A DNA stretch of 5,860 bases. It comes from an uncultured Pseudorhodobacter sp. Its GTDB lineage: Bacteria; Pseudomonadota; Alphaproteobacteria; Rhodobacterales; Rhodobacteraceae. Position numbers and translations under genes: made by a program. Of the stretch, positions 5,664 to 5,860 are shown piece after piece (the first letter of the stretch is position 1; each line of letters opens with the position of its first letter). The DNA lies in the NCBI GenBank assembly GCA_937910975.1, contig CALEMZ010000118.1, forward strand, positions 1 through 5,860, written 5' to 3'. Below the pieces are notes generated by a model. The model saw nothing but the letters and a program-made list of their open reading frames with translations. It was not told the origin of the DNA and did no database searches.

Positions 5664-5860
5664 CTAATGGATGCGGCGCCGCTTTTCCATTGCGGCCCCA
5701 GCCACGCTACCGCGCTTGGACATGCTATGGGGCGTCTCAACCCCAATCTCCAGCTCCGCGACCCGCAGGGCGGCCGCCACCTGCTCGGCCAGTGCGGGCA
5801 GGTTGTTTTGGTCCGCATAGGCCCGCAGATCGGCCAACACGTCAAAGATCCAGTCATGGC
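5664..5860 (-). CDS. small conserved-looking hypothetical protein, C-terminal part (5' end outside window)
   Basis: The minus-strand frame entering at the right edge reads HDWIFDVLADLRAYADQN and runs to a TAG at 5666-5664, giving 64 visible residues plus two bases of a preceding codon. HDWIFDVL is near the N terminus of a small protein I have seen repeatedly in Rhodobacteraceae genomes without assigned function, so probably only a few residues are missing. The first half is a predicted amphipathic helix pair (LADLRAYADQNNLPALAEQV, then AAALRVAELEIG). The second half is a basic, low-complexity tail ending MEKRRRIH. There is no membrane segment or catalytic motif. The overlapping 76-codon frame on the same strand (5627-5857) has a composition unlike a protein (rich in Trp, Cys, Arg) and is rejected. 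Function unknown; it may be cotranscribed with the helicase. Confidence 0.6.
   Translation of the reverse strand, partial: HDWIFDVLADLRAYADQNNLPALAEQVAAALRVAELEIGVETPHSMSKRGSVAGAAMEKRRRIH

Noticed and set aside
5660..5680. GGCGC/GCGCC hairpin spanning the stop codon of the right-edge gene
   Set aside because: It has only five pairs around an 11-base loop that includes the stop codon, and the T-rich segment that follows is too distant for a convincing terminator.
5627..5857. 76-codon minus-strand frame at the right edge
   Set aside because: It overlaps, on the same strand in another frame, the more protein-like frame ending at 5664; its content of Trp, Cys and Arg suggests an out-of-frame reading.
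1..5860. CRISPR array, insertion sequence, integrase, toxin-antitoxin or defence module
   Set aside because: No regularly spaced repeats, terminal inverted repeats, transposase or integrase motifs, or recognised defence domains are visible in any frame.

Overview
The window reads as a chromosomal core-genome segment of an alphaproteobacterium, most likely a member of the Rhodobacteraceae (Roseobacter group). This inference rests on the GC-rich third codon positions of the long genes, the close family resemblance of the proteins (DUF952 followed by a class 2 PyrD, a stand-alone AsnC/RAM domain protein, a Dda-like helicase), and a CTTGAC-type -35 element in front of a tRNA. No database search was possible, so the taxonomic call is recognition, not proof.

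Layout, left to right. Positions 1-51 hold the 5' part of a tRNA-Gly(TCC) on the minus strand, cut by the window edge, with a plausible promoter at 64-92. Positions 93-517 hold no confident intact gene. On the minus strand this stretch contains what looks like the first residues of an SRAP/HMCES (YedK-type) gene starting with MCGRF and then losing similarity, followed by an in-frame TGA and a second unrecognised short frame. A rho-independent terminator (518-556) closes the next gene, a secreted 5'-nucleotidase/metallophosphatase (590-2110, minus). Its metal site departs from the textbook pattern at three His positions.

A 138-base divergent intergenic region (2111-2248) carries a good candidate promoter for the phosphatase. 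Rightward from it run a DUF952 gene and pyrD, which overlap by ATGA and probably form a translationally coupled operon; pyrD supplies the membrane-associated dihydroorotate dehydrogenase of pyrimidine synthesis. A hairpin at 3704-3719 lies between pyrD and the converging RAM-domain gene and probably serves as a shared terminator. Further right, all on the minus strand, are the RAM-domain regulator (3756-3992), a 507-residue superfamily 1B helicase (4051-5574), and the C-terminal end of a small conserved-looking protein that enters from the right edge (5664-5860).

The genes do not form one obvious pathway. Phosphatase and PyrD both touch nucleotide metabolism (salvage of extracellular nucleotides versus de novo UMP synthesis), but they are on opposite strands, so a link is only suggestive. 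I see no CRISPR array, insertion sequence, defence cassette or phage module. The parts most worth a second look are the decayed SRAP start beside the tRNA and the altered metal-binding residues of the phosphatase.
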